In this document: one piece after another, positions 40,999 to 49,907 of the stretch | Position numbering within the stretch: position 1 is the stretch's first letter | How the letters are laid out: each line of letters begins with the position of its first letter | Assembly: GCF_040081925.1 (NCBI RefSeq) | Contig: NZ_JBEBMF010000001.1 | Span: 558,001-622,000, forward strand | Origin: Mesorhizobium_K quangtriensis | GTDB lineage: Bacteria; Pseudomonadota; Alphaproteobacteria; Rhizobiales; Rhizobiaceae | Length of the DNA: 64,000 bases | Reading direction: 5' to 3' | Made by a program: the position numbers and the translations under genes | Notes under the pieces: generated by a model | The model's input: the letters and a program-made list of their open reading frames with translations, nothing else | What the model was told of the DNA's origin: nothing | Database searches by the model: none

Positions 40999-42288
40999 AT
41001 GACCAATCTGGCTTACGACAGCCCCGCCGGCAGCGAAAAAGAGCCGGAAGTGGCCGCCATGCAGGCCCTGCGGCCTGTCCCGCGCATTTCCATACAGGCG
41101 TTTTGCGAGACGGAAGGCGTCGCCCAGCCGATCGAGCGTGCCAGCGAGGACCGCCGCATGGCCAAGGCGCATCTGAAGATACACATGGGCGGTGCGGCCA
41201 CCGCGGTCGAACTCTACAAGTCCGCGCCGACGCCTAACCTGATTATCCTGGAGTCGCGCAAGGAGCCGCGCGAGATGCTCCAGTCGTTGAACCAACTGGC
41301 CGAATATTGCGACCCGAGCACCAAGGTGGTGGTCGTCGGCCACTACAACGATGTCGGCCTTTACCGCGAACTGATCCGTTCCGGCGTGTCCGAATATGTC
41401 GTGGCGCCGATCTCGATGGCGGACGTCGTCAGCGTCATCTCGACAATCTTCGTCGATCCTGATGCCGAGCCGATCGGCCGGGCGGTCGCCTTCATCGGCG
41501 CCAAGGGCGGCGTCGGCTCCTCGACCATCGCGCACAACATCGCGTGGACGATGTCGGATCTCTTCAAATCCGACGTTGTCGTTGCGGATCTCGACCTTGC
41601 CTTCGGCACCGCCAACATCAATTTCGACCAGGACCCTGCGCAAGGCATCGCCGAGGCCGTATTCTCGCCGGAGCGCATCGACGAGGTCTATCTCGACCGA
41701 CTGCTGGCGCAGTGCTCCGATCATCTGTCGCTGCTGGCCGCGCCTTCGACCCTGGAGCGTGTGTACGATTTCGACCAGGACGCCTTCACCCAGATCATCG
41801 ACACCGCGCAGCGCAGCGCGCCGATGCTTGTCCTCGACGTGCCGCATGTATGGACCGCCTGGTCCAAGATGACGCTTTCCAAGGCGGATGACGTGGTCAT
41901 CACCGCGACGCCCGAACTGGCCAACCTGCGCAATACCAAGAACATCGTCGATATGCTGAAGCGCTTGCGGCCTAACGATCCGCCGCCGAAGCTCATCATC
42001 AACCAGGCCGGTGTGCCCAAGCGTCCCGAGATCAAGGCGGAAGACTTCACCGAGCCGCTCGATATCACGCCCATGGCAGTCATCCCGTTCGAGCCGCTGT
42101 TGTTCGGTAACGCGTCCAACAATGGCCGCATGCTGGGCGAGATGGATGCTGCGCATCCGGTAGTCGGCGCCTTCAATGAGATCGCGCACGTCCTGACCGG
42201 GCGAAGCGAGATGAAGACCAAGAAGAAGGCCGGATTGGCTGGGCTAGGCGGCCTGCTTGGCAAACTCAAGTCGAAGAAGAAGTCGTAG
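40999..42288 (+). CDS. cpaE: Pilus localisation ATPase CpaE/TadZ
   Basis: 429 residues. An N-terminal response-regulator-like domain (about 57-155) precedes a MinD/ParA-type ATPase whose deviant Walker A is GAKGGVGSSTIA (167-178). CpaE/TadZ places the pilus machine at its cellular site. The C-terminus is rich in lysine. It follows cpaD by 27 bases. Confidence 0.94.
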   Translation: MTNLAYDSPAGSEKEPEVAAMQALRPVPRISIQAFCETEGVAQPIERASEDRRMAKAHLKIHMGGAATAVELYKSAPTPNLIILESRKEPREMLQSLNQLAEYCDPSTKVVVVGHYNDVGLYRELIRSGVSEYVVAPISMADVVSVISTIFVDPDAEPIGRAVAFIGAKGGVGSSTIAHNIAWTMSDLFKSDVVVADLDLAFGTANINFDQDPAQGIAEAVFSPERIDEVYLDRLLAQCSDHLSLLAAPSTLERVYDFDQDAFTQIIDTAQRSAPMLVLDVPHVWTAWSKMTLSKADDVVITATPELANLRNTKNIVDMLKRLRPNDPPPKLIINQAGVPKRPEIKAEDFTEPLDITPMAVIPFEPLLFGNASNNGRMLGEMDAAHPVVGAFNEIAHVLTGRSEMKTKKKAGLAGLGGLLGKLKSKKKS

Positions 42289-42310
42289 TCCGACGGAGTG
42301 GTAGGGGCAC

Positions 42311-43810
42311 ATGTTCGGTAAACGAGGTAACGACGATGGATCGCGGGCGACGCACGAGTTCCGCGCGCCGGCGCAGACGGTAGCACCGGAGCGGGTAGCG
42401 CCCGAGCCTCCGCGCACCCCGGCGTCTGCCCCCGCCCAAGCTGCGCCGGCCGCACCGGCCGCGCGCCGCTCGGTGGAGGCTCCGCCGATGGCGGCCGAGC
42501 CGCCGCGCAGGATGCAGCGCGAGCGCAGCGAGACCTACTACGACACCAAGAGCCAGGTCTTCTCCGCGCTGATCGACACGATCGACCTGTCGCAGCTCGC
42601 CAAGCTCGATCCCGACAGCGCGCGCGAGGAAATTCGCGACATCGTCAACGACATCATCGCGATCAAGAATTTTGCAATGTCGATCGCCGAGCAGGAAGAA
42701 CTGCTCGAGGATATCTGCAACGACGTTCTGGGTTACGGCCCGCTCGAGCCGCTGCTTGCCCGCGACGACATCGCCGACATCATGGTGAACGGCTCGCGCA
42801 ACGTCTACATCGAAGTGAACGGCAAGGTCGAGCAGACGGGCGTTCGCTTCCGCGACAACCAGCAGCTCCTCAACATCTGCCAGCGCATCGTCAGCCAGGT
42901 CGGCCGCCGCGTCGATGAATCGAGCCCGATATGCGACGCGCGCCTGCCCGACGGCTCCCGAGTCAACGTGATCGCGCCGCCGCTCGCCATCGACGGCACC
43001 GCGCTCACCATCCGTAAGTTCAAGAAGGACAAGCTGACGCTCGACCAACTCGTCAAGTTCGGGGCCATCTCGCCGGCGGGTGCCGAAGTGCTCAAGATCA
43101 TCGGCCGCGTCCGCTGCAACATCATCATCTCGGGCGGTACCGGTTCGGGCAAGACGACCTTGCTCAACTGTCTGACCAACTATGTCGACCGCGAGGAGCG
43201 CGTCATCACCTGCGAGGACTCCGCTGAACTGCAGCTACAGCAGCCGCATGTGGTGCGCCTGGAAACCCGTCCGCCCAACCTCGAGGGTGAGGGCGAGGTC
43301 ACCATGCGCGATCTCGTGAAGAACTGCCTGCGTATGCGTCCCGAGCGGATCATCGTCGGCGAAGTGCGCGGACCTGAGGTGTTCGACCTCCTGCAGGCGA
43401 TGAACACGGGTCACGACGGTTCGATGGGCACCATCCACTCCAACAGCCCGCGCGAATGCCTGAACCGTATGGAATCCATGATCGCGATGGGCGGCTACAC
43501 GCTGCCGCAGAAGACGGTGCGCGAGATCATCGTTGGTTCCGTTGACGTGATCATCCAGGCCGCCCGTCTGCGCGATGGTTCGCGCCGCATCACACACATC
43601 ACCGAGGTGATCGGCATGGAAGGCGACGTGATCATCACGCAGGACCTCGTCCTCTACAACATCAAGGGCGAAGACGCCGGCGGAAAACTGCTCGGCGAGC
43701 ATGTCTCGACGGGTGTCGGCCGGCCTCACTTCTGGGACCGCGCGCGCTACTTCGGCGAGGAGCAGCGCCTGGCCGTTGCCCTGGAGTCCATGGAGAAGCG
43801 GGCGAGCTGA
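42311..43810 (+). CDS. cpaF: Pilus secretion ATPase CpaF/TadA
   Basis: A 499-residue type II/IV secretion ATPase that drives Flp pilus polymerisation. A proline/alanine-rich N-terminus (about 20-66) leads into the conserved N-domain. Walker A is GGTGSGKTT (275-283), followed by the Asp box, Walker B (MRPERIIVGEVRG) and the His box (MNTGHDGSMGTIHSN). It is 22 bases after cpaE. Confidence 0.95.
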   Translation: MFGKRGNDDGSRATHEFRAPAQTVAPERVAPEPPRTPASAPAQAAPAAPAARRSVEAPPMAAEPPRRMQRERSETYYDTKSQVFSALIDTIDLSQLAKLDPDSAREEIRDIVNDIIAIKNFAMSIAEQEELLEDICNDVLGYGPLEPLLARDDIADIMVNGSRNVYIEVNGKVEQTGVRFRDNQQLLNICQRIVSQVGRRVDESSPICDARLPDGSRVNVIAPPLAIDGTALTIRKFKKDKLTLDQLVKFGAISPAGAEVLKIIGRVRCNIIISGGTGSGKTTLLNCLTNYVDREERVITCEDSAELQLQQPHVVRLETRPPNLEGEGEVTMRDLVKNCLRMRPERIIVGEVRGPEVFDLLQAMNTGHDGSMGTIHSNSPRECLNRMESMIAMGGYTLPQKTVREIIVGSVDVIIQAARLRDGSRRITHITEVIGMEGDVIITQDLVLYNIKGEDAGGKLLGEHVSTGVGRPHFWDRARYFGEEQRLAVALESMEKRAS

Positions 43811-43839
43811 TGCCCAGGCGAAGAGGACGCTGACCCCTG

Positions 43840-44853
43840 ATGTTCGGCATCGACACCACGGTACTGGCTTTCATCGCGCTCGCCGGCTTCAGCGCCGGCG
43901 CGGTGGCCTATGCGTTCCTCTTCAACAGCATCGCTGAGGAGAAGACCACCGAACGCCGCCTCGACACCATCAAGAAGGCCGAGACGGACAGGTCCGTCGT
44001 GAAGGCCAATCGAGACCGCGTCGCGGAGGCAGCAAAGCGCAGGAAAACAGTCTCGGATTCTCTGAAGGAACTGGATGCCAAGCAACTGGCTGCGGACAAG
44101 AACATCAAGAAGCCGCCGCTAAGAATCCAGCTCAAGCAGGCAGGCCTGCATATCTCCGTGGAGCGTTTGTACATTTATTCTGTCGTCTGCGGCGTCGTTC
44201 TGACGATGGTCGCCTACTTCCTTGGCGCGCCGCTGCTCATACTGCCGGGCGCCTTCGCCGCCGGCGCCTTCGGTCTACCGCGCTGGGTCGTGGGCTTTCT
44301 GCGCGCGCGACGGGTCAAGAGGTTTCTCAACGAATTTCCGAACGCGCTCGACATCATCGTGCGCGCGGTCAAGTCAGGCCTGCCGCTCAATGACGGCATC
44401 AGGCTGATCGCATCTGAGGCGCCGGAGCCGGTCAAGTCCGAGTTCCGACGTATCGTGGAATCCCAGCAACTCGGCATGTCCATACCCGAAGCCACGCTGC
44501 GCATGCCCGAAACCATGCCGTGCCCCGAAGCAGGCTTCTTCGGCATCGTCATCCAGATTCAGAGTCAGGCCGGCGGCAATTTGTCCGAGGCGCTCGGCAA
44601 CCTGTCGCGCGTGCTGCGCGACCGAAAGAAGATGAAGGCCAAGGTGCAGGCGCTTTCGATGGAAGCCAAGGCCTCGGCCGCCATCATCGGCGCGCTGCCG
44701 TTTATCGTGGCATTTCTCGTCTACCTCTCCAGCCCGAACTACATCATGCCGCTTTTCACCACGAGCACGGGCCACCTGATCCTGGGTGTCTCCGGGATCT
44801 GGATGTCGATCGGCATCTTCGTGATGCGCAAGATGATGAATTTCGAAGTTTAA
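43840..44853 (+). CDS. tadB: Pilus inner-membrane platform protein TadB
   Basis: 337 residues of the GspF/TadB family with an N-terminal helix (about 4-26), a paired membrane region (about 110-150) and two C-terminal helices. The cytoplasmic helical bundle includes NEFPNALDIIVRAVKSGLPL and the QIQSQAGGNLSEALGNLS signature. Together with TadC it anchors the ATPase. Confidence 0.93.
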   Translation: MFGIDTTVLAFIALAGFSAGAVAYAFLFNSIAEEKTTERRLDTIKKAETDRSVVKANRDRVAEAAKRRKTVSDSLKELDAKQLAADKNIKKPPLRIQLKQAGLHISVERLYIYSVVCGVVLTMVAYFLGAPLLILPGAFAAGAFGLPRWVVGFLRARRVKRFLNEFPNALDIIVRAVKSGLPLNDGIRLIASEAPEPVKSEFRRIVESQQLGMSIPEATLRMPETMPCPEAGFFGIVIQIQSQAGGNLSEALGNLSRVLRDRKKMKAKVQALSMEAKASAAIIGALPFIVAFLVYLSSPNYIMPLFTTSTGHLILGVSGIWMSIGIFVMRKMMNFEV

Positions 44854-44865
44854 GGTGTCGACCGC

Positions 44866-45885
44866 ATGACCGCTCAAGTCGTCAAGGCTCTGACAGACCC
44901 GGCATTCCTGATCGCCATGCTGGTGGGAATAGCGGTCTTTGCGACCTTCTTCACGTTGATGCCGTCGCTGTCCGGCAACGTCTTGAAGTCGCGCATGAAG
45001 TCGGTCGCGCTCGAGCGCGACGAGTTGCGCATGAAGCAGCGTGCGCGGCTCGCTGCGGAGGCCGACCGTCGCAGGAAGGGCCTGCGCGAAGAGCAGTCAC
45101 ACGGCATGCGCGCTATCGTCGACCGGCTGGATCTGAGACGCCTGCTCGCCGACGAAAGCACGGTCGCGAAGCTGAAAGTGGCGGGCTTCCGCGGCCAGAA
45201 CCCGCTGACCCGTTTCCTCTTCTTCCGCTTGGTTCTGCCCTTCGTCTTCTTCGCGGCAACGGCGGCCTATGTTTTCCTGCTCGGCGGGTTGCCCGAGCAG
45301 CCCCCGATGATCAAGGGCTTCGTCTGCATCGTCGGCGCCTATGCGGGCTTCTACGCGCCGGTTGTCTACGTCAACAACAAGGCGAGCAAGCGCAAGCAGT
45401 CGATTCAGATGGCATGGCCGGACGCGCTCGACCTGATGCTGATCTGCGTGGAATCGGGCATGTCGATCGAGGCGGCGATCCGCAAGGTGGCCGACGAGAT
45501 CGGCGGCCAATCGATCGGCCTTGCCGAGGAACTCATCCTCACCAACGCGGAACTGTCCTATCTGCCGGAGCGCAAACAGGCCTATGAGAATCTCGCTGCG
45601 CGTACCGGACTGGAATCGGTGAAGTCCGTTGGTCAGGCGCTCATTCAGGCTGAACGCTACGGTACGCCCATCGCGCACGCGTTGCGCGTGCTTGCCAACG
45701 AAAGCCGCGACATGCGCATGAACGAGGCCGAGAAGAAGGCGGCCGCGCTGCCGCCGAAGCTCACCGTGCCGATGATCCTGTTCTTCCTGCCGGTGCTTTT
45801 CGCCATCATCCTGGGGCCGGCCGGCATTCAGGTCAGCGCGCGTGGCGGCTTCTTCGGTACAGGCGAGAAAGTCGACCACCAGTAG
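44866..45885 (+). CDS. tadC: Pilus inner-membrane platform protein TadC
   Basis: 339 residues, the second GspF-like platform protein. The T2SF domain has MAWPDALDLMLICVESGMSIE and SVGQALIQAERYGTPIAHALR. Four transmembrane segments are visible (about 16-38, 120-142, 146-166 and 302-322). It is the last plus-strand gene of the locus, 12 bases after tadB. Confidence 0.93.
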   Translation: MTAQVVKALTDPAFLIAMLVGIAVFATFFTLMPSLSGNVLKSRMKSVALERDELRMKQRARLAAEADRRRKGLREEQSHGMRAIVDRLDLRRLLADESTVAKLKVAGFRGQNPLTRFLFFRLVLPFVFFAATAAYVFLLGGLPEQPPMIKGFVCIVGAYAGFYAPVVYVNNKASKRKQSIQMAWPDALDLMLICVESGMSIEAAIRKVADEIGGQSIGLAEELILTNAELSYLPERKQAYENLAARTGLESVKSVGQALIQAERYGTPIAHALRVLANESRDMRMNEAEKKAAALPPKLTVPMILFFLPVLFAIILGPAGIQVSARGGFFGTGEKVDHQ

Positions 45886-45933
45886 GCCGCTGGCCGAGTC
45901 GCCTGCGCAACCCCTGCCCGAGGTTGGATTTCG

Positions 45934-45959
45934 AGGGATAGTCCCGATTGACTATCCCT
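45934..45959 (+). terminator. Hairpin downstream of tadC
   Basis: AGGGATAGTC-ccgatt-GACTATCCCT is a 10-bp perfect stem 49 bases after the tadC stop. Only a weak T-rich stretch follows, so it is a probable but not classical terminator of the cpa/tad transcript. Confidence 0.55.
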
Positions 45960-46033
45960 GAAAATTTGCTTCCTTTGTAGCGTCTCGGCCAATCGGAAGA
46001 GACGAACATGAATCAAACTTTCCTTGCACCTGA

Positions 46034-46292
46034 CAGACGCCTCATGACCTGCGATCCGTCACCAAGAGCATAGTCGGCCTGCTCTACGGGATTGCGCTGG
46101 ACCGTGGGTTGGTCCCGGACCCCGCCGCTCCGCTTCTGTTGCAACTCCCGGAATATGCCCGCGGTCTGCGGACGCCGAACGCCACGGCCTGACGATCTCG
46201 CACGCCCTGACCATGACCCTTGGCATGGAATGGGATGAGGAGCGACCCTACACCGATCCGCAAAACGCGAGATAGCGATGGAAAACGCGCAG
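46034..46292 (+). pseudogene. Remnant of a beta-lactamase-family serine hydrolase
   Basis: Reading from 46046 gives DLRSVTKSIVGLLYGIALD, where SVTK is the SxxK active-site motif of class C beta-lactamase-like serine hydrolases. It continues to LLQLPEYARGLRTPNATA and then meets a stop at about 46190. Shifting frame near 46170 restores DAERHGLTISHALTMTLGMEW and DEERPYTDPQNA. A single-base loss near 46270 breaks the frame again before EIAMEN. Both ends of the gene are missing. The rest of the 45886-46320 gap contains only the tadC hairpin. Confidence 0.8.
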
Positions 46293-46320
46293 GTATGCCA
46301 TTCAAAGAAAGTAGAACGCT

Positions 46321-47145
46321 CTAGTTGGTCGCCTTCTTCTTTTTCTTGTCTTCGTCCTTGAGCTGGCTCCAGGCGTTCTGCTGCGCCAGCATGCTCCTGA
46401 GATAGGCGACGTTCGCCTTGGCCTGGTCGGGCGACAGCTCGTGGCTAGCGATCTGCTCGGCTTCCTCGAAGCGGCCCTGCAGGCCGACGACGAGCGCGAG
46501 GTTCTGCCGCACGCGGCTGTCGGCGGAGCGCTGCTGCGCTGCCGAGCGCATGTAGGTCTCGGCGGTCTTCAGGTCACCTTCCAGCACATAGGACATGCCG
46601 AGGTTCGACAGGATCGTCGGGTCGTTCGGCTTGATGTCGAGCGCCTTGCGATAGGTTGCGCGCGCCTCGTTCGACTTGCCCATCTGGTCGAGGATAGCTC
46701 CCTCGGCCGAAAACAGTTTCCAGTCCGGATATTCAGGTGTCTGGGCGCGGCGCACGGCGTCGAGCGCCGGCTCCAGGTCGCCCGCGCTGGCGAGCGCCTT
46801 GCCGTAGGCGGCCAGCACCTCCCTGTCCTTGGGGTTCTCGATGGCGAGCTTGCGCATGACGGCCAGAGCCTGGTCCGTGCTGCCGTTCATTTGCAGAGCC
46901 TGCGCGTATTTGAGCGCGGTTGCCTTGTCGGTTGGCTTGGCGGCGTATGCCTTGCCGAGCGAGCCGCTGGCGTTGGCGAGTTCGCCGGCCGACATCTCCT
47001 CGACCGCCTTGCCCGACGATTTCGAAATGGACCCGGTCGTCATCTTGCTGGTGCCGCATCCGGCCAGGCTCATCGCGATGGCGATGGCGGCGGTCGCCCG
47101 GAGCAGGTTCTTTCCCGTTGCGTTCATCGAGCGGCTGGTCAACAT
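46321..47145 (-). CDS. tadD: TPR lipoprotein TadD
   Basis: 274 residues from ATG 47145, behind GGGAG; an ATG at 47127 lacks a ribosome site. The signal peptide ends with SLAGC, so it is a lipoprotein. Tetratricopeptide repeats span about 75-240 (for example EVLAAYGKALASAGDLEPAL and PTILSNLGMSYVLEGDLKTA). TadD is a pilotin-like factor of Flp pilus assembly. The C-terminus is highly charged (KKKKKA). It is transcribed against the rest of the locus. Confidence 0.88.
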   Translation of the reverse strand: MLTSRSMNATGKNLLRATAAIAIAMSLAGCGTSKMTTGSISKSSGKAVEEMSAGELANASGSLGKAYAAKPTDKATALKYAQALQMNGSTDQALAVMRKLAIENPKDREVLAAYGKALASAGDLEPALDAVRRAQTPEYPDWKLFSAEGAILDQMGKSNEARATYRKALDIKPNDPTILSNLGMSYVLEGDLKTAETYMRSAAQQRSADSRVRQNLALVVGLQGRFEEAEQIASHELSPDQAKANVAYLRSMLAQQNAWSQLKDEDKKKKKATN

Positions 47146-47222
47146 CTGTCCCGGATCTCCCAATCTGTTCGCTCGGGCCCACTGGGCCAAGCGCCGGACC
47201 TGAAAAGCAATATTCCGTTAAC

Positions 47223-47239
47223 CCTAACGGATGGTTAAT
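47223..47239 (-). promoter_or_regulatory. CtrA-like site upstream of tadD
   Basis: On the minus strand ATTAACCATCCGTTAG contains TTAA-N7-TTAG and the half-site TTAACCAT. It differs from the CtrA consensus at the end of the second half and lies about 80 bases upstream of tadD. Confidence 0.45.
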
Positions 47240-47277
47240 TACGGAAGCCGACAACGCGGCGAGCAAGGATTTGAAGC

Positions 47278-48660
47278 ATGCCTGTTGAACTGATCGACAA
47301 GAAATCGCGGTCCTCGCGCCCCATTCATCTGGTGAGTAAAAACGGGCTGTCGGATGTGGGATTGGACGCGACTGCGATTGCCTGGGCCAAGGCGTCGGGC
47401 TTCAACGGCGAGGCCGGCAAGACGCTGCTGCTGCCCGATCCGCGCGGCGCGGTCGTCGGCGCGCTTTTCGGCGTCGGAGTTGCCAAGGACCATGCCGTGC
47501 TCAGCGCCGGCGCGCTGGCAAAGGCACTTCCAGGAGGCGACTGGCATTTAGCCACGACACCGGAAAAGCCACAGCTCGCAGCGCTTGGCGTCCTGCTTGG
47601 TGGCTATGTCTTCACGCGCTACGGAAAGAAGCCGGGCCGCGACCTCAGGCTGGCTGCTCCAGCCGGGACCGACGTCGATCGGCTGCGGCGGACGGCCGAC
47701 GCGATCTCTCTGACGCGCGATCTCGTCAACACGCCGACCTCCGACATGGGGCCGGAACAGCTCGAACAGGCGGCAAGGGCGCTGGCGGGCCGGTTCAAGG
47801 CGAAGATCTCCGTCGTGAAAGGCGACGATCTGCTGGCGAAGAATTTTCCGATGATCCACGCCGTCGGCCGCGCGTCGCCCGATGCGCCCCGCCTAATCGA
47901 TCTCACCTGGGGTCCGAAGTCTGCACCGAAGGTGACACTGGTTGGAAAGGGCGTCTGCTTCGATACTGGCGGCCTCGACATCAAGCCCGCCGCCAGCATG
48001 CTGACCATGAAGAAGGACATGGGCGGCGCGGCCAATGTGCTGGGCCTCGCCTCCATGATCATGGCGTCGGGCCTGAAGGTCAGGCTCCGCGTGCTCATTC
48101 CGGCGGTCGAGAACGCGATCGCCGGCAATGCCTTCCGGCCGGGCGACGTGCTCACCAGCCGAAAGGGACTGACCGTCGAGATCGGCAACACCGATGCCGA
48201 GGGTCGGCTGGTACTGGCCGACGCGCTGGCGCTGGCCGACGAGGAAGCGCCGGACCTTATCATCGACATGGCGACGCTGACAGGAGCCGCCCGTGTCGCG
48301 CTTGGTCCTGACCTGCCGCCCTTCTACACCGACGACGAAGCACTGGCCTCGGCCGTTTCTGCTGCTGCGGCTGAAGAGGAAGACCCGCTTTGGCGCATGC
48401 CGCTCTGGCGTCCCTATGACGCGAAGCTCTCTTCCAAGGTGGCCGACATGAACAACGTTACCACCGACGGTTTCGCCGGCTCGGTGACGGCGGCGCTGTT
48501 CCTGCGTCGCTTCGTCGACAAGGCGAAAAGCTGGGTGCATTTCGATATCTTCGCCTGGAATCCCTCTGACAGGCCTTGGGGACCGACAGGCGGCGAGGCG
48601 CAGGGCATCCGCGCGCTGGAACGGATCATTTCGGACCGATATCGTTCGTCAGGAAAATGA
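47278..48660 (+). CDS. Leucyl aminopeptidase family (M17) protein
   Basis: A 460-residue cytosolic metallo-aminopeptidase. NTDAEGRLVLADAL (about 301-314) is the M17 signature with two metal ligands. GKGVCFDTGGLDIKP and MKKDMGGAANVLG hold the other metal ligands and catalytic Lys. It removes N-terminal residues from peptides. The N-terminal domain is shorter than in PepA. It diverges from tadD with 132 bases between starts. Confidence 0.93.
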   Translation: MPVELIDKKSRSSRPIHLVSKNGLSDVGLDATAIAWAKASGFNGEAGKTLLLPDPRGAVVGALFGVGVAKDHAVLSAGALAKALPGGDWHLATTPEKPQLAALGVLLGGYVFTRYGKKPGRDLRLAAPAGTDVDRLRRTADAISLTRDLVNTPTSDMGPEQLEQAARALAGRFKAKISVVKGDDLLAKNFPMIHAVGRASPDAPRLIDLTWGPKSAPKVTLVGKGVCFDTGGLDIKPAASMLTMKKDMGGAANVLGLASMIMASGLKVRLRVLIPAVENAIAGNAFRPGDVLTSRKGLTVEIGNTDAEGRLVLADALALADEEAPDLIIDMATLTGAARVALGPDLPPFYTDDEALASAVSAAAAEEEDPLWRMPLWRPYDAKLSSKVADMNNVTTDGFAGSVTAALFLRRFVDKAKSWVHFDIFAWNPSDRPWGPTGGEAQGIRALERIISDRYRSSGK

Positions 48661-48696
48661 AACGCATACGAAACGATTGTCGCGTAACCTCGCGCC

Positions 48697-49044
48697 ATGA
48701 TCGTTTTGCGCCCCCTGCAGGCTTTGCGTCTGTGGCAGCAGGTTTCGCTGTCCGAGGTGCGCGATGACGCACCGGACCTGACCGTCCGCCAGATGGCGAT
48801 CCTGCTGACCATCTATCTCGACCAGCCGCCGCATACGGTGCGCGGACTGGCCGCGAGGCTCAACGTGACCAAGCCCGTCATCACCCGTGCGCTCGACACG
48901 ATGGGTGCGATGAAGCTCGTCTCGCGTCACCGCGACGAGAAGGACAAGCGCAACGTCCTGATCCGTCGCACGGTCGAGGGCGCGCTCTATGTCGAGCGGT
49001 TTGGCGATGCTATCATCGCCAAGGCACAGGAGCTTCCGCTTTGA
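48697..49044 (+). CDS. MarR-like winged-helix regulator
   Basis: 115 residues. The winged helix comprises TVRQMAILLTIYLDQPPHTV, the recognition helix LAARLNVTKPVITRALDTM and a wing SRHRDEKDKRNVLI. This is the MarR pattern, but the dimerisation helices are short. Its stop overlaps the start of the NlpC/P60 gene by 4 bases, so it may control or be co-produced with that hydrolase. Confidence 0.85.
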   Translation: MIVLRPLQALRLWQQVSLSEVRDDAPDLTVRQMAILLTIYLDQPPHTVRGLAARLNVTKPVITRALDTMGAMKLVSRHRDEKDKRNVLIRRTVEGALYVERFGDAIIAKAQELPL

Positions 49045-49901
49045 CGGCATATGACAGGAGATTGCACGCCTTCCGGCCCGACCTCGCCGATGTCAGGCTG
49101 GAGGGCGCGGTCGAGGCCGCACGGTTCGTACCCGGCCAGCCGGCGCGGGTCGTAGCCCACGTTGCCGACGTGCTGCGGGAACCGCGCGTCGGAGCCGGAC
49201 TCGACACCCAGCTCCTCTATGGCGACGACGTGGAAGTCTTTGACGAAACGGGCGGCTGGGCATGGGTGCAGTCTGCGCGCGACGGCTATGTCGGCTATGT
49301 CCCCTCACCGTCGCTAGGCAAGCGTTCGGAAGCCGCCACGCATCTGGTCAACGTGCCGCGCACCTTTCTTTACCCAGCCCCCGACCTGAAACTGCCGCGG
49401 CGCGGCGAACTCTCGCTCGGTTCGGCCGTTGTGGTCACGGACTTCGCCGAAACGCGCGGCACACGCTATGCGCTGCTGTCAACGGGCGAGGCTGTCATCG
49501 CCGCCCACCTGCGTCCCGTTGGCGAACACGCGTCCGACTATGTCGCCGTCGCCGAGACTCTCCTGATGACGCCCTATCTCTGGGGCGGAGCGACCGCTTT
49601 CGGCATCGATTGCTCTGGGCTGGTGCAACTGGCCATGCGCATGACCGGCCGCGACGTGCTGCGCGATTCCGACATGCAGGCCGCCGGTCTCGGCGAACCC
49701 ATCGAACCCGGCACGGATCATTCTGGCCTGCGCCGTGGCGACCTCGTCTTCTGGAAGGGCCATGTCGCGATCATGACCGACGAGCGCACCATGATCCACG
49801 CCAACGGCCACACGATGATGGTCTCGCGCGAGGGATTGGCTGAAGCGGTCGACCGCATCGGCTATCTCTACGGCGGCCCGACCGGTTACCGCCGCCCCTG
49901 A
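49041..49901 (+). CDS. NlpC/P60 peptidoglycan endopeptidase with SH3 domain
   Basis: 286 residues. An N-terminal SH3-like region (about 55-145, including DEVFDETGGWAWVQSARDGYVGYV-type strands) precedes an NlpC/P60 domain. Catalytic Cys is in FGIDCSGLVQLA (about 193) and His in WKGHVAIM (about 242). It cleaves peptide stems of peptidoglycan. No signal peptide is evident, so it may act on recycled muropeptides or be exported another way. Confidence 0.88.
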   Translation: MTAYDRRLHAFRPDLADVRLEGAVEAARFVPGQPARVVAHVADVLREPRVGAGLDTQLLYGDDVEVFDETGGWAWVQSARDGYVGYVPSPSLGKRSEAATHLVNVPRTFLYPAPDLKLPRRGELSLGSAVVVTDFAETRGTRYALLSTGEAVIAAHLRPVGEHASDYVAVAETLLMTPYLWGGATAFGIDCSGLVQLAMRMTGRDVLRDSDMQAAGLGEPIEPGTDHSGLRRGDLVFWKGHVAIMTDERTMIHANGHTMMVSREGLAEAVDRIGYLYGGPTGYRRP

Positions 49902-49907
49902 CGCAAG

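Noticed and set aside
40942..42189. 415-residue minus-strand ORF antisense to cpaE
   Set aside because: It is a shadow of the ParA-type ATPase gene, with no credible start or motif.
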